DNA from: Paenibacillus sp. DCT19
GTDB taxonomy: Bacteria; Bacillota; Bacilli; Paenibacillales; Paenibacillaceae
Length of the DNA stretch: 64,000 nt
Direction: 5' to 3'
NCBI RefSeq assembly: GCF_003268635.1
Contig: NZ_CP029639.1
Span: 4,599,501-4,663,500, forward strand
The notes under the pieces were generated by a model, which made no database searches, was not told the DNA's origin, and worked only from the letters and a program-made list of their open reading frames with translations. Both the position numbers and the translations under genes were made by a program. Numbering within the stretch: the first letter of the stretch is position 1; the number at the start of each line of letters is the position of its first letter. Of this stretch, positions 17,549-27,631 are shown in pieces.

Positions 17549-18019
17549 TCAGGCGGAAATTTCTAGTTCTTTCAGCACTGCAATTTCGTCGCAGCAATTT
17601 TGTTTGCTGCAATGCACGCAGTCTGTCCATACTTTTTCAGGGAAAATCTCTTTATCTACAATGGCAAAGCCATTTTTCTCAAAGAAAGAAACTTCATAAG
17701 TGAGTGCCATCACTTTAGGAATTTTCTGATTCTGAGCTTCTTCCACCAGTCGATCCAGCAACCGGGAACCTATGCCGAGTCCTTTGTGTCCTTCTGAGAT
17801 ACCAAGGGATCTAACCTCAACCAGATCGTTGCCCAAACGGCAAAGCGACCCACATCCCACGACCTCACCATCCACTTCTGCAACGACAAAGTGTTCCAGC
17901 TGCCTATGCAGTACTTCCCTTGATCGCGGAAGCATGATCCCACGCTCTGCGTATCCCTTAATCATTTCATATAGCGGTTCAACATCTTCCGGCACGGCTT
18001 TTCTGCATATTACCGACAT
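17549..18019 (-). CDS. GNAT-family N-acetyltransferase with a C-terminal cysteine cluster
   Basis: A 156-residue GNAT acetyltransferase. The acetyl-CoA motif reads VRSLGISEGHKGLGIGSRLL (about residues 69-88, the R/Q-x2-G-x-G/A pattern), and FFEKNGF is the C-terminal family motif. The tail holds CVHCSKQNCCDE, an unusual cysteine-rich segment seen in the Bacillus ArgA-like acetyltransferase group and possibly metal-binding; this is inference. The substrate is not readable; arginine-pathway acetyl-glutamate synthesis is possible but not shown. Single gene with its own terminator. Confidence 0.85.
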   Translation of the reverse strand: MSVICRKAVPEDVEPLYEMIKGYAERGIMLPRSREVLHRQLEHFVVAEVDGEVVGCGSLCRLGNDLVEVRSLGISEGHKGLGIGSRLLDRLVEEAQNQKIPKVMALTYEVSFFEKNGFAIVDKEIFPEKVWTDCVHCSKQNCCDEIAVLKELEISA

Positions 18020-18136
18020 TCTGCTCTCCTCCTATTACCAAGCTTTCCGAAGGAAAGCCAACTTCGTAGTTGTTAAATTACACGCTCTGTCAAATCAATA
18101 TGAATAAATATACAACAGAGCGTATAGAATTTCAAG

Positions 18137-19321
18137 CTACGAATTCAGCGATATTGAGCCGATAAACTCAGCAAAAACGTCGTTGCCGAACAGGATACCC
18201 TGCTCGCTCAGCCGGAAGCCGTCTGGCGTCCGCTCAAGTAGTCCTGCGTTTAACATTTTGCCCAAAGGCTTCGCGAACACCTCTTCAATGGATTCTCCGA
18301 ATTGCTCACTGAAACGTGAGGCCGAAGCACCCTCCAGCATTCGGAGTCCAACCATGAGATAATCCTCCATGGCTTCTGGACGACTGATCTCAAAGTGATC
18401 TAAACGCGGCAGTCCAGTTTTGGCAGCTTCAACATACGGATTTATGCCTTTGATATTCATATGCCGTTCGCGGCCTACGTATCCATGTGCCCCTGCTCCA
18501 AGTCCATAATAATCCTCGTTGCGCCAGTAGGTGATATTGTGACGACTCTCGAAGCCAGGTTTAGCAAAGTTACTGATCTCATACTGCTCGTATCCCGCTT
18601 CTTTCATTCGACTCATTAATAGAAGATACATCTGCAATTCATCATCTTCATGCGGCAGCGGCAATTGATTTTTCTGATACAGCGTATGGAACAGGGTGTT
18701 CTCTTCCACTTTCAAGCTATAGATTGAATAATGCGGCAGATCTAGCTCCAGCGCTCTGTCGATACTCTCATTCAACATCTCTACTGTCTGGTTCGGCAAA
18801 CCAAACATTAGATCGATGGACAAGTTGCTAAGTCCTGCCTTACGTGCATTCTCCAAGCTACGATATACATCATCCGTGTTATGAATGCGACCAATGCCAG
18901 TAAGTAGGTCATTTTGGAAAGCCTGCACGCCAAAGCTGACACGGTTAACGCCGCCTTCTTTCATCGCAGCGAGCTTCTCCGCATCTGTTGTTCCCGGGTT
19001 AGCTTCCATTGAGAATTCAATATTGTCTGCCCAATTCGGGAAGTACGTTTTGACGGAACGAAGGAAGTACGCCATTTCGTCAGGTTTCAAGGCTGTGGGT
19101 GTGCCCCCACCTACAAATATCGTTTTAATTTCGCCCGGCGGATTCGCCTTAACGGTATGCTCCATTTCCCGTTCCAGCGCCTCTAGATACTGCATGACAG
19201 GCTGATCCTTCAGAACATAAGAGTTAAAATCACAGTAAAAACATTTATTCGTGCAAAAGGGAATGTGAAGATACACTGCTTGGGGTGAACCTGTTTTCCG
19301 GCTTTGTGATGTCAATGTCAT
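18137..19321 (-). CDS. hemW: Radical SAM heme chaperone HemW
   Basis: HemW (formerly HemN-like) binds heme and a 4Fe-4S cluster and is thought to insert heme into respiratory enzymes; it lacks coproporphyrinogen dehydrogenase activity in studied members. The 394-residue protein has the radical SAM motif CTNKCFYCDF (CxxxCxxC, about residue 25), GGGTPTAL and the HemN C-terminal domain. The start is ATG 19321 with GAGGGGG eight bases upstream; the longer open frame has no ribosome site. It follows lepA, as in Bacillus (lepA-hemN-hrcA order), after a terminator. Confidence 0.93.
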   Translation of the reverse strand: MTLTSQSRKTGSPQAVYLHIPFCTNKCFYCDFNSYVLKDQPVMQYLEALEREMEHTVKANPPGEIKTIFVGGGTPTALKPDEMAYFLRSVKTYFPNWADNIEFSMEANPGTTDAEKLAAMKEGGVNRVSFGVQAFQNDLLTGIGRIHNTDDVYRSLENARKAGLSNLSIDLMFGLPNQTVEMLNESIDRALELDLPHYSIYSLKVEENTLFHTLYQKNQLPLPHEDDELQMYLLLMSRMKEAGYEQYEISNFAKPGFESRHNITYWRNEDYYGLGAGAHGYVGRERHMNIKGINPYVEAAKTGLPRLDHFEISRPEAMEDYLMVGLRMLEGASASRFSEQFGESIEEVFAKPLGKMLNAGLLERTPDGFRLSEQGILFGNDVFAEFIGSISLNS

Positions 19322-19341
19322 GGGTAAGTCCCCCTCTATTT

Positions 19342-19369
19342 GAAAAAAGGAAAGCCATCCGGCTTCCCC
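19342..19369 (-). terminator. Terminator between lepA and hemW
   Basis: On the minus strand GGAAGCC-GGAT-GGCTTTCC followed by TTTTTTC, only 20 bases ahead of the hemW start, with the hemW ribosome site just downstream. It may be an attenuator rather than a full stop. Confidence 0.7.
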
Positions 19370-19507
19370 TCTCAGCTTCATTATATAAATTGAATTTACT
19401 CGTAAGTGTCCGTTCAATCTATACCATATTATTATTTGCAAGCAAGCGTCTTATCTTATAATTCAATTTCGATACACACATTCTGTGTTGTACCCGAAAT
19501 TGAATTA

Positions 19508-21322
19508 TTAATCATCAATTTTCAATACAGCCATGAACGCTTCTTGTGGTACCTCAACGTTACCAACCTGCTTCATCCGCTTCTTACCTTCCTTCTGCTT
19601 CTCCAGCAGTTTCCGTTTCCGCGAGATGTCACCACCATAACATTTAGCAAGTACGTTTTTACGCATTGCTTTTACCGTTTCACGCGCCACTACCTTCGTT
19701 CCAACGGATGCCTGAATTGGCACCTCGAACATTTGCCGTGGGATCAGCTCACGCAGTTTCTCACAGATAATGCGGCCACGGTTATATGCACGGTCACGGT
19801 GAACGATGAAGGACAGCGCATCGACCTGTTCGCCATTGAGCAAAATGTCCATTTTCGCCAGATTAGACTGACGATAGCCAGACAACTCATAGTCGAAGGA
19901 TGCATAACCTTTGGTACTCGATTTCAATTGATCGAAGAAGTCATATACAATCTCGGACAACGGGATCTCATACGTAATCGTAACCCGCGTAGTGTCCAAA
20001 TACTCCATATTAACGTATTCGCCACGTTTGTTTTGGCACAATTCCATAATGGTACCTACATAATCATTCGGTACGATAATGGCTGCCTTAACATAAGGTT
20101 CCTCTACATAATCGATCCGTCCTACCTCGGGGTAGTTAGATGGATTGTCAATCTGAATCATCTCACCGTTAGTCAGAGTGACATGATAGATTACGCTTGG
20201 TGCAGTAGTGATCAACGGAATGTTGAATTCACGCTCAATCCGCTCCTGAATAACGTCCATGTGCAGCAATCCGAGGAATCCGCAACGGAATCCGAATCCA
20301 AGCGCACTGGATGTTTCTGGCTCAAAGCTCAGTGAAGCATCATTTAACTGCAATTTCTCCAATGCCTCACGCAGATCCACGTAATCCGATGTTTCAATCG
20401 GATACAGACCGCAGTATACCATTGGATTAATTTTGCGATAACCTGGCAACGGCTCTGCCGTCGGCTTTTTGGCATCGGTTACTGTATCCCCGACCCGCGT
20501 ATCTCCTACATTACGGATACCCGCTACGATAAATCCAACGTCACCCACGTTTAGCTCGTCCACAATGGTCATGCGTGGTTTGAAGGCACCCACTTCAATA
20601 ACCTCAAATGACTTGTCTGTTGCCATCATTTTGATCTTCGAACCCGATTTGATCTTACCATCGATGACACGTACGTATACAATTACGCCTTTGTACGGAT
20701 CATAGTGCGAGTCAAAAATCAGCGCTTTCAGTGGTTGATCTGGGTCACCTGCAGGAGCAGGTACGCTTTGTACCACTTGCTCAAGAATCTCCTTGATCCC
20801 AATTCCAGCCTTGGCGGAAGCCAGCACTGCATTACTTGTATCAAGCCCTATCACATCTTCTACTTCCTGCTTCACACGATCAGGATCAGCGCTTGGCAGG
20901 TCGATTTTGTTGATGACTGGTAGAATTTCGAGATCGTTATCAAGCGCAAGATATACGTTAGCTAGTGTTTGGGCTTCAATCCCCTGAGCCGCATCCACTA
21001 CCAACAGCGCGCCTTCACATGCAGCCAAACTCCGTGATACTTCATACGTGAAGTCTACGTGTCCTGGTGTGTCAATCAAGTTCAATAAATACTCTTCACC
21101 ATCGTCTGCTTTGTAAGTCAGAGCTACAGCTTGCAGTTTAATTGTAATTCCACGTTCGCGTTCAAGATCCATCTGATCCAGCACTTGCTCCTGCATCTCA
21201 CGCGATGTAAGCGCACCTGTGTACTCCAAGATCCGGTCCGCAAGTGTTGATTTGCCGTGATCTATATGTGCAATAATTGAAAAGTTACGAATTTTACGTT
21301 GTCTTGCCCGAATGTCAGTCAT
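19508..21322 (-). CDS. lepA: Elongation factor 4 (LepA)
   Basis: A ribosome-associated translational GTPase that acts on stalled or misassembled ribosomes. The 604-residue protein has G1 [10 protein letters not shown] (residues 18-27), G3 DTPGH, G4 NKID, EF-G-like domains II, III and V, and the LepA-specific C-terminal domain ending with basic [26 protein letters not shown] precedes the ATG. Just past the stop lies a 12-bp inverted repeat (AATTCAATTTCG / CGAAATTGAATT, about 19461-19506). Confidence 0.97.
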   Translation of the reverse strand: MTDIRARQRKIRNFSIIAHIDHGKSTLADRILEYTGALTSREMQEQVLDQMDLERERGITIKLQAVALTYKADDGEEYLLNLIDTPGHVDFTYEVSRSLAACEGALLVVDAAQGIEAQTLANVYLALDNDLEILPVINKIDLPSADPDRVKQEVEDVIGLDTSNAVLASAKAGIGIKEILEQVVQSVPAPAGDPDQPLKALIFDSHYDPYKGVIVYVRVIDGKIKSGSKIKMMATDKSFEVIEVGAFKPRMTIVDELNVGDVGFIVAGIRNVGDTRVGDTVTDAKKPTAEPLPGYRKINPMVYCGLYPIETSDYVDLREALEKLQLNDASLSFEPETSSALGFGFRCGFLGLLHMDVIQERIEREFNIPLITTAPSVIYHVTLTNGEMIQIDNPSNYPEVGRIDYVEEPYVKAAIIVPNDYVGTIMELCQNKRGEYVNMEYLDTTRVTITYEIPLSEIVYDFFDQLKSSTKGYASFDYELSGYRQSNLAKMDILLNGEQVDALSFIVHRDRAYNRGRIICEKLRELIPRQMFEVPIQASVGTKVVARETVKAMRKNVLAKCYGGDISRKRKLLEKQKEGKKRMKQVGNVEVPQEAFMAVLKIDD

Positions 21323-21468
21323 TCCTTACCCCCAGAAACAGCCTAGTGTCAATCACTTCATTATAACAGTTGATGCAGGGTGCATCAATCCCATGATGTT
21401 TCAACTTTATCATAATCATCACTACCAAGAACTGCCGAGGGTATATTTTGCCTTGAATGTATTGCTTT

Positions 21469-21831
21469 TTATTCAGCAACGCCACTAAACAGGGAGACCA
21501 CCCATTTGATACCGTTATGAGAAAGGTTCTGCAGAAGTCCTGCTGTTTTATCAGCAAGAACATCAACCGGTGCCTGGCTCTGCTCTGCTCCTAATACCTG
21601 ACTTGGCGATTGGACAGGCACAACCGGAGGTTCCTTTTTTTCGACCTGCTCCACAGGCTGCTCTGGCTCAGATTCGACTGCAACGGATGCTGGCTCTGAC
21701 TTCACAAGTGTAGGACTCTCCTGCTGATCATTCCCAAGCTGAAAGTTACTACCTGCCAGTTGCATACCAAACAGGATTCCCAGCAACATCAGAACAGCTA
21801 CCGATAGCAGCTTTTCCCCGAATCTGGACAC
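21469..21831 (-). CDS. YqxA-like DUF3679 family protein
   Basis: A 120-residue protein with one N-terminal membrane segment (VAVLMLLGILFGMQLAG, about residues 11-27) and a Pro/Glu/Val-rich extracytoplasmic linker followed by a short amphipathic C-terminus (GLLQNLSHNGIKWVVSLFSG). Position between spoIIP and lepA matches yqxA of Bacillus, the main reason for the call. The start is GTG at 21831 with GAGGGGG upstream. Function is unknown; a sporulation-linked role is suggested by neighbours only. Confidence 0.75.
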   Translation of the reverse strand: MSRFGEKLLSVAVLMLLGILFGMQLAGSNFQLGNDQQESPTLVKSEPASVAVESEPEQPVEQVEKKEPPVVPVQSPSQVLGAEQSQAPVDVLADKTAGLLQNLSHNGIKWVVSLFSGVAE

Positions 21832-21883
21832 ACCTTCGCCCCCTCTATAAATATTTTAGAATGTTCTCCATCTGACTCAATTG

Positions 21884-23190
21884 CTAACCACCTTGTGTTT
21901 CCTTTTTCGCACTTGCCTTATCTACCTTCTGGTCTTGCCAATACACTTCGGCAATCATGTCTGCCAGTATTTTAGAGGTTCGCTCTAATTCTGCTGCGGT
22001 ATTGTCGATACCCCGATTTCAATGAGGATACTGTTTGGAGAAAGTGTCTGATTATATTCGCCATTGTTAGCTCCTCCCCCATTTTTCCCCCAGACTCCGC
22101 GGGAAACACCGGGATACTTGGCTTCAAGCTTTTTGTGAATCTTGGCCGCAAAGGCTTCATTTTGCTGCCAGTTAGGGTTTTCATGCCCAATGATAAAGTA
22201 AACCTTCGCATATCCAAGACCTTCAATCGTTGTCGTTGTTTTATTATGACGCTGTGAATCTCTATGGATATCAATGAGATAGGTAAGATCATCATTTTGG
22301 GCGAGTGCAGCTTTTACCGTCTGGCGTGAATATTTATAGGAATAATTCCAGTTATAATCCTTCACTTTAGTAGGGTAATCATCTTTGGCATGTTCCACCC
22401 CTATCCCTAGCTTTTCCAAACTATCTGTTAAATAGCTCCCCACTTGAAATACATTGCCTGTGGACTTACCGGAAGAAGGATTATCACTCTTGGTACCTAA
22501 TAGTGGGTTGTATCCTTCCCGTGGATGCGAGTGATAGATGAGTACCGTCTTTTTATCTAATGTAGGTTTGGAATCATCGTCTGGGTTCTTCGAAGGCGGA
22601 TCTTCCTGAGCTTCTGGATCTTTAGAATCCCCAGAATTTTCAGGCTCGTCCGTGTCTGGTGAGGTCGTGTCATCCTGCCCTGGTGGCGTATGTAACTCTC
22701 CCTCGCTTTTCCCTCCACTGTTTGAAGCTGTGTCCGTTAATCCGGGTCCGGGTTGATAATCCTCTGGCGCTTCTGCCTTTTCATTTCCCGAGCCTGGCCG
22801 AAGCAACACAGGTTGATTCGAACCCATTCCTGGCATTTCTCTAGCAATTAAGCTTTTGGGATCCTGAGGATTAACATTCGTAAGCAGTTGAAAAACAAAC
22901 GTAGTTAAATTCTCACCTGAGAACGCAGACGTCTGTTCCTTTTGAGTTAAATGCGGCACTTCCATGCCCAGCATGTCTACAAAAAAACGACTAGACACGG
23001 TACTGGCGAAACCTTTCATTGAAGAAACTGGCGAATTATTCAATCGCTTCTCTGCCATTCCTCCTAGGCCTAGTACTACAAAAAATAGGACAGATATAAT
23101 CATAAGCAACAGCAACGTACGGCCCATGGCCAGTACATGCAGCAATCTTTTTCTCCACTTACCAATATTCCAAGCCAATATTTTGTTCAT
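21884..23190 (-). pseudogene. spoIIP: SpoIIP, stage II sporulation amidase, with a one-base frameshift near the 3' end
   Basis: SpoIIP is the amidase/endopeptidase of the SpoIID-SpoIIM-SpoIIP complex that degrades septal peptidoglycan during engulfment. Visible: an N-terminal membrane anchor (about residues 22-45), a long acidic Pro/Ser/Asp-rich linker, then the catalytic domain with LIYHSHPREGY, LIDIHRDSQ and ILIEIG. The frame from ATG 23190 (AAGGAG upstream) runs into a stop after GVSTIPQQN at 21985. One extra G in the GGGG run (22011-22014, C on the plus strand) would give EIGGIDNTAAELERTSKILA and a normal end at 21884, 435 residues in all. Either a sequencing error or a real mutation removing the C-terminal helix. 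Confidence 0.9.
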
Positions 23191-23278
23191 TGCCTCTGTC
23201 TCCTTCCCTGCTGGACAACTCTTATACTCCAACTCTATGAGCTAGTTAGAATTGATAGAACTAGAAGAGGACAATCTC

Positions 23279-23314
23279 CAAAAAAAAGAAAGTCCGATAG
23301 ATTCGGACTTTCTT
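23279..23314 (-). terminator. Terminator between gpr and spoIIP
   Basis: On the minus strand AGAAAGTCCGA-ATCTA-TCGGACTTTCT followed by TTTTTTT, a very strong intrinsic terminator. gpr and spoIIP are therefore mostly separate transcripts. Confidence 0.92.
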
Positions 23315-23405
23315 CTATAGGCTTGGCCAGTTGCAATTTCCAATTTAATATAGGAGGAAGCTAGAAGTGGTTAACTTCATCAAGCCAGTTTCATCAGTTT
23401 TCAAT

Positions 23406-24407
23406 TTAATGTGTATAGGCGGCTACATTGTCAGGATTTACAGCATCATGTAGTGCTGCATTTAGCCCTGTCGCAATAACGTTAGCGATATCTTCAATAA
23501 ATTCGTCGATCTCTTTAGGGGTTACGATCAGATCATGCCCCAACGGTTCAAGCACTTCTTTCACTAAACTAAGGCGATCATTTTCACTAATGTCGTCAAG
23601 CATGCCCATAATCTGTTTTGTTTGATCCGTCTCCTGGCGGAAATGATGCCGCATCATCTCGATTGCGTTATTCACAATCGTCGATGCATAACAAACCGTA
23701 GGAACACCAATCGCAATACAAGGCACACCCAGAATATCCTTAGTTAAGCCACGTCGCTTATTCCCAATGCCAGAACCCGGGTGAATACCTATATCTGCCA
23801 CTTGTATCGTCGTATTGACACGTTCTAATGAACGGGAGGCAAGAGCATCAATCGCAATGATTGCATCTGGCTTGGTTCGATCAACAATGCCTTGTACGAT
23901 ATCACTCGATTCGATCCCCGTAGTTCCGAGTACCCCAGGAGCAATAGCACTTACTTCTCGATAACCCGGCGCTACCTGATCAGGAACTAATTCAAAATAC
24001 TGACGGGTAACCATGAGATTCTCCACAACTAACGGGCCCAGTGAATCAGGTGTCACATTCAAATTTCCCAACCCTACAATTAAAACTTTAGAGTCTTTGT
24101 TGATGCCTGCTTTGGTCATAAAGTCTTCCATTTCTCGGGTGAATTCCGCAGCAACACGCTCCTGTAGTTCCGTATCTCCATTGCGAAGTGTTGGAACCTC
24201 CAACGTCACATAATGCCCCTTCACACGACCAATTGCTTGTGCCGCTGCATCGTTCAGAACATCAATCCGCGTAATCTTAATTCCTTCTTTCTCCTCTACA
24301 TCTTCCTTTAAACCTGGAATGGTCTGTTTCTGTTCACCCTGAACCATTTCTTTTGAATCAATAGCCAAATCAGTGCGTACTGTATAGTTCTGTAAATCAA
24401 GTGTCAT
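23406..24407 (-). CDS. gpr: Germination protease GPR
   Basis: GPR is the aspartic-type endoprotease (family A25) that degrades small acid-soluble spore proteins at germination; it is made in the forespore as a zymogen. The 333-residue product starts with the propeptide region (NYTVRTDLAIDSKEM, about residues 7-21) and contains LIVGLGNLNVTPDSLGP, IAIDALASRS and DIGIHPGSGIGNKRRGL. AGGGAGG lies nine bases before the ATG. The upstream region carries a good forespore sigma-G-type promoter. Confidence 0.95.
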   Translation of the reverse strand: MTLDLQNYTVRTDLAIDSKEMVQGEQKQTIPGLKEDVEEKEGIKITRIDVLNDAAAQAIGRVKGHYVTLEVPTLRNGDTELQERVAAEFTREMEDFMTKAGINKDSKVLIVGLGNLNVTPDSLGPLVVENLMVTRQYFELVPDQVAPGYREVSAIAPGVLGTTGIESSDIVQGIVDRTKPDAIIAIDALASRSLERVNTTIQVADIGIHPGSGIGNKRRGLTKDILGVPCIAIGVPTVCYASTIVNNAIEMMRHHFRQETDQTKQIMGMLDDISENDRLSLVKEVLEPLGHDLIVTPKEIDEFIEDIANVIATGLNAALHDAVNPDNVAAYTH

Positions 24408-24438
24408 CCGTTCTTGCCTCCCTTACCGCATTTGAGCA

Positions 24439-24468
24439 TATTGTGTGGGAAAAAGGGCTACTTTATGC
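24439..24468 (-). promoter_or_regulatory. Probable sigma-F/sigma-G promoter of gpr
   Basis: On the minus strand GCATA (24468-24464), 18 bases, then CACAATA (24445-24439), compared with the forespore consensus GYATR and CATAMTA. It places the transcript start about 25 bases ahead of the gpr ATG. The match and the gene's known forespore control agree. Confidence 0.55.
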
Positions 24469-24497
24469 AGCATACCCGAATATGATAGGAATTTCTG

Positions 24498-24526
24498 TTG
24501 CAATTTACATGCCATCATGCTAGAAT
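24498..24526 (+). promoter_or_regulatory. Sigma-A promoter of rpsT
   Basis: TTGCAA (24498-24503), a 17-base spacer and TAGAAT (24521-24526), 57 bases ahead of the rpsT start. Confidence 0.75.
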
Positions 24527-24582
24527 ATTTTAAGTTGTGAAACGTTTGTATTCATGCGAATGCCTTACAGGAGGTGAATGTA

Positions 24583-24855
24583 ATGCCAAACATCAAATCC
24601 GCTGTTAAACGCGTAAAAACGAGCGACAAGCGCCGCGCACTCAATGCTTCCCAGAAATCCGCACTCCGTACAGCTGTTAAAGCTGCTGATGCTGCACTGG
24701 TAAGCAACGAAGTTGATACTGCTAAAGCTGCGATTCAAGCTGCTTCCAAAAAGCTGGACAAGGCTGTAACTAAAGGTCTGGTTCATAAAAATGCTGCAGC
24801 TCGCAAAAAGTCTCGCTTGGCGAAAAAACTGAACGCTCTTTCCGCACAAGCGTAA
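24583..24855 (+). CDS. rpsT: 30S ribosomal protein S20
   Basis: S20 is a primary 16S rRNA-binding protein of the small subunit. The 90-residue basic, Ala/Lys-rich product starts [14 protein letters not shown] and ends with [18 protein letters not shown], the family pattern. The start is ATG 24583 behind AGGAGGTG. Monocistronic, plus strand, with its own promoter and terminator, divergent from gpr and convergent with holA. Confidence 0.97.
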   Translation: MPNIKSAVKRVKTSDKRRALNASQKSALRTAVKAADAALVSNEVDTAKAAIQAASKKLDKAVTKGLVHKNAAARKKSRLAKKLNALSAQA

Positions 24856-24881
24856 GAAGCGTTACTTATACGATCCAATGG

Positions 24882-24918
24882 AAAAATCCTGAACAGCACG
24901 TGCTTTCAGGATTTTTTA
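24882..24918 (+). terminator. Terminator of rpsT
   Basis: AAATCCTGA pairs with TTCAGGATTT and continues into TTTT. Confidence 0.88.
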
Positions 24919-24949
24919 GCTATGTGGTCTGTTAGGTACAGTTCAGAAC

Positions 24950-25004
24950 AAAAAGCGGCTCTCACTCGGTTGATCAACGATCAACGGAGTGAGAGCCGCT
25001 TTTG
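24950..25004. terminator. Bidirectional terminator between rpsT and holA
   Basis: AAAAGCGGCTCTCACTC-n-GTTGAT pairs with ATCAAC-n-GAGTGAGAGCCGCTTTT. The A/T ends serve both strands; it is the main terminator for holA and a back-up for rpsT. Confidence 0.88.
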
Positions 25005-25071
25005 TTATCTTTGATTGGTAATCAAGATTCACGATGATAATTGGCAATCATTTAATTATCGCTCAACATTA

Positions 25072-26088
25072 TTATGCTCCAAGTCTTAGCAAAAACAGTT
25101 CCAGACCAAGCACTTTATCTACAGCGCCTGTTTTCATTTGATAATCCAGCTCACTCAAATGGCTTAAGATCAGGCGTAAACGTTCAGGCTGAAATTTTCG
25201 AGCCTGCTCCCCAGCAATTTTGACTGCATACGGATGAAGTCCAAGCTGGCTTGCAATTTGCTGCTGTGAATAGCTTTGCTGCCCAAGCTCCTTCACCTGA
25301 ATCATGATTCGGAACTGCCTCGCGATCAATGCTGCAATTTTGATAGGCTCTTCGCGCTGTTTTAACAACTCGTAGAATAGAGCTAACGCTTTCTCAAGCC
25401 TTAAATTCGCTAATTCCTCCACTAGGGCAAACACATTCTGCTCCGTGCTACGTGCAACGAGCGATTCAATATCCTCACGCTTAATCACGCCACCATTTCC
25501 AGCAAATAGACACAGCTTGTCTACCTCAGCAGATAACGTCTGCAGACCTGTTCCCGCATAACTAACAAGCATATCTGGAGCTCCAGGCTCAAAGGTAACC
25601 TCGCGTTGTTTAGCCAGCTTCACAATCCAATTCAACAACTCTTCTCCACTCAGCGGGGCAAACGAAAGCACAATGGCTTGCTTCTTCGCAGCCTTCACCA
25701 GCTTCTTACGCTCGTCCAATTTATCCCCTTGAGCCAAAAATACAATTGTACTGTAATCTGCAGGGTTATCCATGTACGTTAATAAGCGATCGACCTGATG
25801 TTCAATTTTAGAGTCCTTACCGGCCGTAAATAGATTTGCATCTCTAACAATAATTAGTTTACGTGGCACGAGAAAAGGAACCGTCTCTGCTTCTTCAATA
25901 ACAACTTCTACAGGCGTCTCCGAGAGATCATAAGGTACAATCGCAAAATCACGATGCTCCTCCTCAATAACCTGTTCCTTTAACATATCCGTAAATTGCT
26001 GTATCTGGTATTTCTCCGTTCCGTACAGCACATATATCGGAGCCGTATCTCCATTTCGTATTGCTTTTGTTGCACTCTTCACATCCAT
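25072..26088 (-). CDS. holA: DNA polymerase III subunit delta HolA
   Basis: The delta subunit of the clamp loader, which opens the sliding clamp. The 338-residue protein has the N-terminal AAA-like domain (APIYVLYGTEKYQIQQ), the middle helical domain and a C-terminal collar domain (REEPIKIAALIARQFR, GLELFLLRLG). The start is ATG 26088 with AAGGAGG eight bases upstream; GTG 26091 is a less well spaced alternative. It sits opposite rpsT, as in Bacillus. Confidence 0.93.
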   Translation of the reverse strand: MDVKSATKAIRNGDTAPIYVLYGTEKYQIQQFTDMLKEQVIEEEHRDFAIVPYDLSETPVEVVIEEAETVPFLVPRKLIIVRDANLFTAGKDSKIEHQVDRLLTYMDNPADYSTIVFLAQGDKLDERKKLVKAAKKQAIVLSFAPLSGEELLNWIVKLAKQREVTFEPGAPDMLVSYAGTGLQTLSAEVDKLCLFAGNGGVIKREDIESLVARSTEQNVFALVEELANLRLEKALALFYELLKQREEPIKIAALIARQFRIMIQVKELGQQSYSQQQIASQLGLHPYAVKIAGEQARKFQPERLRLILSHLSELDYQMKTGAVDKVLGLELFLLRLGA

Positions 26089-26136
26089 CACGGTGCCTCC
26101 TTATCCCTCTTATCCTACCAGAAAACGTGACAGACA

Positions 26137-26177
26137 ACAAAGGGACCTTCCATCCACAGTGTGGATAAAGGCCCCTC
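26137..26177 (-). terminator. Hairpin after the sigma/anti-sigma operon
   Basis: On the minus strand AGGGGCCTTTATCCACA pairs with TGTGGATGGAAGGTCCCT, then TTTGTTG. The poor T tract makes it a weak terminator. Apart from a small GCATCA/TGATGC hairpin near 26207-26229, the remaining 26178-26344 gap shows nothing clear. Confidence 0.55.
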
Positions 26178-26344
26178 AGTCCTACATCTATATAAACGCA
26201 GCATCAACCACTCTAGAAGAGGCTGATGCGCGGTCATACGACGTCAGTTGTTATAACTGATATAGGACGTGGTTTACTTCCATTATATTCGGATGAAGCT
26301 AGAATGTGCTTCCATCGACAGTTAATAATCGAAACGTTCTACAA

Positions 26345-27631
26345 TTATTTGCCGGAATTCCCGCTGTCTGCAGCTGGAGCTACATTAAATGACTTTTTCA
26401 CCGCTGTTCCGTCTTTCTCTGTCTCGTAATTAAATACAGTGCTATCCTTGGACCAGCTAGCCGATTTTAATGTTCCTTCCAGATCACGCTGTTCTACTAG
26501 ATTCAGAACGTCAGAATCACTGGCAGATTTAGAATAGATACTGAGCTGGTTCCCGATCTGTAAGACCAGATAAGATCCATTCGGAGACTTCCACTCGGTT
26601 GCAGGAGGAGCCACCGCAGCAAACCCACGGTCTGAACCTGCTAATCCATTGTTGCTTTCTGTCGCCTGCTCTGGGTTCTGATCTGCGTTAGGAGCGACCA
26701 TCCCCGTTGCTGGTTCATCATTATTTACATGCGGCACCACATCTTGCGTTGTAAAGGATTCCGCTTCTCCATTTTCAGGTTCAGTTGCAGCACCGTCATC
26801 CGAACCTGCTTGAGGAGCATCGGTACTTCCCGGATCTACACTCTTTTGTTGATCAGGTTGTACTTGATTAGCATTCCCCTGATTTTCCGAAGGTGTTGAC
26901 GCAGAAGGCGTTTCTTTTGGTGCATCGACTTTGGCTCCAGCATCAGCCGAAGGCTGTTTCGGTGCTACATCTTCCTGAGGTTGCGTTTCCAGCTTCTCCG
27001 TCTCATTCTCCTCAGGGGTTACTTCTGAAGTAGATTCTTGTGTATCAGGCTGTGTATCATTCTGTTCATTAGACAGCCCTGACATTGCACGGTTATCTCC
27101 TTCTGTTGGAGCAGATGAATCGTCGTTGCTAATTTCCATTCTGAGTGCGTTCTGATCTTCATTACTGCTTTCTTGAGCACTACCTGCACCCATCATCGAC
27201 TCTGCATTTTCAATTTTCTCAGGCTTAGGACCCCATATAGCTACGCCCAATACCAAGACTGCTGCCGCAGCCCCCATAGACATTCGGCCAACCATAGAAT
27301 TAAACCATGAGGGTTTAACTTTCCGCTCACTTGATCGTTGTAAATTTTCAAATGCAGCAGGGACAGGACTCATTTCTTGCATGGCACTACTCTGTTCCCT
27401 CCGCGCTTCGTCGATCGCATCTAATTGAGGCATGATTGCATCCACTAAACTAAACTTCGGGGTTACTTGCGGTAAATCTTCCAGTTCTCTGGACAAAGCT
27501 CTGAGCAAACTAAAATTCTCGGCGCACTCCGGGCACTTGGCCACATGCTGTAGCAACTGCTCGGTTTCCACCTCACCCAGATCATGATCCAGATACCGGT
27601 GCATCCATTCCACCACCTCTTCACATTTCAT
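26345..27631 (-). CDS. Anti-sigma factor with zinc-finger (ZAS) domain and long acidic linker
   Basis: A 428-residue membrane anti-sigma factor. The N-terminal ZAS-type motif (about residues 29-36) is HVAKCPEC, with upstream His giving the usual zinc site that holds the ECF sigma factor. One membrane segment (MGAAAAVLVLGVAIW) follows near residue 120. Outside the membrane there is a roughly 200-residue linker dominated by Glu, Gln, Ser, Thr, Asn and Pro, then a small C-terminal domain (SYLVLQIGNQLSIYSKSA). Start overlaps the sigma-factor stop by four bases (ATGA), the typical coupled pair. The signal sensed is unknown. Confidence 0.87.
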   Translation of the reverse strand: MKCEEVVEWMHRYLDHDLGEVETEQLLQHVAKCPECAENFSLLRALSRELEDLPQVTPKFSLVDAIMPQLDAIDEARREQSSAMQEMSPVPAAFENLQRSSERKVKPSWFNSMVGRMSMGAAAAVLVLGVAIWGPKPEKIENAESMMGAGSAQESSNEDQNALRMEISNDDSSAPTEGDNRAMSGLSNEQNDTQPDTQESTSEVTPEENETEKLETQPQEDVAPKQPSADAGAKVDAPKETPSASTPSENQGNANQVQPDQQKSVDPGSTDAPQAGSDDGAATEPENGEAESFTTQDVVPHVNNDEPATGMVAPNADQNPEQATESNNGLAGSDRGFAAVAPPATEWKSPNGSYLVLQIGNQLSIYSKSASDSDVLNLVEQRDLEGTLKSASWSKDSTVFNYETEKDGTAVKKSFNVAPAADSGNSGK

